From positions 1 to 7,591 of the forward strand of contig JAEDFO010000080.1 of the NCBI GenBank assembly GCA_016292745.1: a stretch of DNA of 7,591 nucleotides, read 5' to 3'. The notes below the pieces were generated by a model. That model was not told where the DNA came from. It ran no database searches and saw nothing but the letters and a program-made list of their open reading frames with translations. Source of the DNA: Muribaculaceae bacterium. GTDB lineage: Bacteria; Bacteroidota; Bacteroidia; Bacteroidales; Muribaculaceae. Both the position numbers and the translations under genes were made by a program. Shown here piece after piece: positions 5,888 through 7,591 of this stretch; positions within the stretch are counted from its first letter, which is position 1, and each line of letters begins with the position of its first letter.

Positions 5888-6688
5888 CTAAATTGAGTCG
5901 GTGTCGGCGAGACATTTTTCGCCGATGCCTACTCCGAATAGGGCGTAATCGTATATTACCGGGTCGTCGGGGCGCATCTGTCGGAGTACATTTGTGAGTT
6001 CGACCACCGTTCGGCGGTCGTTTGCGCGGCGGTCGATAAGCCCGAGAGCACGTGCGGTGTCGCCCACATGCACGTCGAGAGGTATGAAAAGCCGGCTTTT
6101 GGGGATTGAGCGCCACACGCCCATGTCGACGATTCCATCGTCGCGGACAAGCCAACGGAGCGCCATGTTGACGCGCTTCAGTGCTGTTGTGCGCAAGTTG
6201 AGCGGCAGGCATCGGCTGTCGCCCATGCCGTTGTTTGCATCGGCGAGTACGCCGTTGACAAGTTCCACGAGTCGCCACGACGGAGTTTCGTCGTCGGCCA
6301 CGTGGTGAGCGGCGGCAAAAGCGTCGAGCGAGCCATATTTATGGTAAATAGTCCTGAGGCCGCGCAACATATGCTTAAGGTTGCGGCCGAAGAAAGTCCG
6401 GTGGATGTTGAGCTGGTCGGGTAGGAGCTCGAAGGCGCCGTCTGTGACGAATTCCAGGGGAGCGTTGTCCATGAGCTGCAGCATCTTGTTGCAGTTGTTG
6501 CAAATCATTGTACGGTTTCCCCAGGCGATAGTGGCCGAGAGGAGTGCAGCGATTTCAATGTCGGGAAGGCGCTCGAAACGGCGTGGGAACTGCACGGGGT
6601 CGTTTGCGATGAAGCGAACATCGTTGATTCGCGTAGCCTCGCGGTCGAGGTATCGCTTAAGTTCGGCAAACTGAGAGTCGGGAATCAT
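5888..6688 (-). CDS. TIGR02757 (DUF2400) family protein, possible HhH-GPD relative
   Basis: This gene encodes 266 residues and covers the full family length. It is recognisable by AWGNRTMI at 55-62, KRVNMALRWLVR at 171-182, DMGVWRSIPKSRLFIPLDVH at 188-207 and DDPVIYDYALFGVGIG at 241-256. The family has no assigned function. By eye, its motif order follows that of HhH-GPD DNA glycosylases such as endonuclease III: IAALLSA (46-52) against IAVLLSA, Lys171 in ALKRVNMAL against the catalytic lysine of GRKTANVVL, and Asp205 in IPLDVHV against the catalytic aspartate of IAVDTHI. The Lys-Asp gap is longer here (34 against 18 residues), and there is no four-cysteine iron-sulfur motif at the C-terminus. 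The link is my inference. The start ATG at 6688 shares one base with the sigma-factor stop (TGATG), so translation is likely coupled. There is no signal peptide; the protein should be cytoplasmic. Confidence 0.9.
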   Translation of the reverse strand: MIPDSQFAELKRYLDREATRINDVRFIANDPVQFPRRFERLPDIEIAALLSATIAWGNRTMICNNCNKMLQLMDNAPLEFVTDGAFELLPDQLNIHRTFFGRNLKHMLRGLRTIYHKYGSLDAFAAAHHVADDETPSWRLVELVNGVLADANNGMGDSRCLPLNLRTTALKRVNMALRWLVRDDGIVDMGVWRSIPKSRLFIPLDVHVGDTARALGLIDRRANDRRTVVELTNVLRQMRPDDPVIYDYALFGVGIGEKCLADTDSI

Positions 6689-7278
6689 CAGAAAGTGAGA
6701 ACTATGTTGTTTTCCTCGGCAATTCGGCGCATGTTAAGGATTGCGTATCGCATACGTCCGAGCGCGGTGTTGATGCTAACGTTTGTGGCGTCGGCAATTT
6801 CCTTGAAGCTCATGTCGTGATAGTATCGCATCACGAGCACTTCGCGTTGTAGTTCGGGAAGGGCCTTCACGAGGCGCTTTATGTCGTTGTGAATCTGGTG
6901 AGTTACCAGCTTGTCCTCGATGGTTTCCTCACTTAGGTCCTTACGGTTAAGAATGTCGAGGTCTGGGAGGTCGCACGACTGGAGATTTTCGGAGCGCTCC
7001 TGCCGGTAGTAGTCGATAATAAGGTTGTGGGCAATTCGTGTAATCCAAGCGCCGAACTTGCCTGCCTCGGAATAGCGGTTTTGTTTGATGGTGGTGATAG
7101 CCTTGACAAAGGTATCCTGGAATATGTCGTTAGCCACCTCGCTATCCTTAACAATGCGCAGGATATAGGTGAACACGCGGTTTTGATGTCGGTTGAGTAA
7201 CGTATCGAATGCTTCGTTGTTACCATCAGCATAAAGCGACACTAATTTGTCGTCGGTCAACGCTGTTAATTTTGCCAT
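6688..7278 (-). CDS. ECF-type RNA polymerase sigma-70 factor
   Basis: This gene encodes 196 residues with the two-domain layout of an extracytoplasmic-function (group IV) sigma factor. Region 2 spans about 23-95: AFDTLLNRHQNRVFTYILR, then DIFQDTFVKA (51-60, core binding) and GKFGAWITRIAHNLIIDYYR (73-92, -10 recognition and melting). Region 4 spans about 138-187: LPELQREVLVMRYYHDMSF, then a helix-turn-helix EIADATNVSINTALGRMRYA that contacts the upstream promoter element. It directs RNA polymerase to a subset of promoters in the cytoplasm. No anti-sigma factor gene (single membrane segment, FecR or zinc type) lies beside it; the gene after it is the coupled TIGR02757 protein, so its control is probably not by an adjacent anti-sigma. 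The ATG at 7278 follows a leader of about 110 bases from a well-formed promoter. Confidence 0.93.
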   Translation of the reverse strand: MAKLTALTDDKLVSLYADGNNEAFDTLLNRHQNRVFTYILRIVKDSEVANDIFQDTFVKAITTIKQNRYSEAGKFGAWITRIAHNLIIDYYRQERSENLQSCDLPDLDILNRKDLSEETIEDKLVTHQIHNDIKRLVKALPELQREVLVMRYYHDMSFKEIADATNVSINTALGRMRYAILNMRRIAEENNIVLTF

Positions 7279-7591
7279 TACTTTGTTATTTAAACATTAG
7301 AGTAACGATCTTTCCGATAGGCAATTCGATTTAAATATGTGCAACAAATAATAAAAATAAAAGATGAAATGCTTACAATAATTGGGCTTTCGTTGCAAAG
7401 ATACACAAAATTTGGGTTTTGCAACATTTTTAGTCATCTTTTCGTGATTTTTTTGTGCCGAAATTGTAATAAAATGCTGTTTTGGCCGTTGATGGCGACA
7501 ATAACCATGCCCTGCAAATGTAACTGGGGATTTTGAAGTGACAGTTTCCGCAAATTGAAGTGGTTATTTGATTTGATTAATCCTGAGATTG
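7279..7591. other. Leader and upstream region of the sigma-factor gene
   Basis: No protein gene is supported here. The AT-rich leader of the sigma gene occupies about 7279-7389 and its promoter lies at 7396-7424. Farther upstream, a second minus-strand -7-like box (TACATTTG, 7522-7515) has no matching TTTG at the right distance. A 65-codon plus-strand frame at 7339-7536 starts with GTG, crosses the promoter, and looks accidental. No plus-strand promoter toward the right edge is evident. Confidence 0.55.
7396..7424 (-). promoter_or_regulatory. Promoter of the sigma-factor gene, within a dyad
   Basis: On the minus strand TTG (7424-7422) is followed after 18 bases by TATCTTTG (7403-7396), matching the Bacteroidota elements. 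Transcription would start near 7389. A perfect 8-bp inverted repeat, GTTGCAAA/TTTGCAAC (7392-7399 and 7418-7425), overlaps both promoter elements, so a dimeric regulator bound there would block or adjust transcription. The dyad may instead be a by-product of similar bases in the two promoter boxes. Confidence 0.65.

Noticed and set aside
5814..6278. 154-codon minus-strand open frame rich in Arg, Pro and His
   Set aside because: It is a shifted frame inside the TIGR02757 gene with a composition typical of out-of-frame translation.
7515..7522. Second upstream promoter for the sigma gene (TACATTTG)
   Set aside because: No TTTG/TTG lies at 18-20 bases upstream, and a better promoter exists nearer the gene.
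7339..7536. 65-codon plus-strand frame at the right end
   Set aside because: It starts with GTG and runs through the sigma-factor promoter and dyad, with no supporting signal.

Overview
The window looks like a chromosomal segment of a gut-type Bacteroidales bacterium, possibly Muribaculaceae or a near relative. Three things point there. Three of the promoter candidates have a TAnnTTTG box with an upstream TTTG/TTG element, the Bacteroidota pattern. Shine-Dalgarno sites are weak or absent. The gene families are also typical: a DUF3078 outer-membrane protein and TIGR02757/DUF2400. The family-level placement is a guess; the phylum-level one is well supported.

Layout. Positions 1-50 hold the end of something outside the window, closed by a plus-strand intrinsic terminator. 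Positions 50-794 have no convincing protein gene. They carry an imperfect tandem repeat of about 55 bp, several hairpins, an edge-crossing open minus-strand frame, and a possible small plus-strand transcription unit (promoter 525-554, T6 run at 670-675). From 795 to 7278 seven genes lie head to tail on the minus strand. In transcription order they are: an ECF-type sigma-70 factor overlapping a TIGR02757 protein by one base; then, behind its own well-formed promoter, an AspC-like class I aminotransferase and a MalY/PatB-type C-S lyase; then a DUF3078 outer-membrane barrel protein followed by two small exported proteins of unknown function. Positions 7279-7591 hold the sigma gene's leader and promoter.

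How the genes fit together. The minus strand appears to hold three transcription units. The first pairs a regulator (sigma factor) with a protein that, on motif grounds, may be a remote relative of helix-hairpin-helix DNA glycosylases. The second is amino-acid metabolism (transamination plus cysteine/cystathionine C-S lysis). The third is an envelope cluster whose three products all begin with signal peptides and whose genes are tightly packed.

I see no transposase, integrase, CRISPR array, tRNA, rRNA, or recognisable defence or secretion system. The most original leads are the glycosylase-like motifs in the TIGR02757 protein, the possible small RNA near 561-675, and the repeat-bearing intergenic region on the left.
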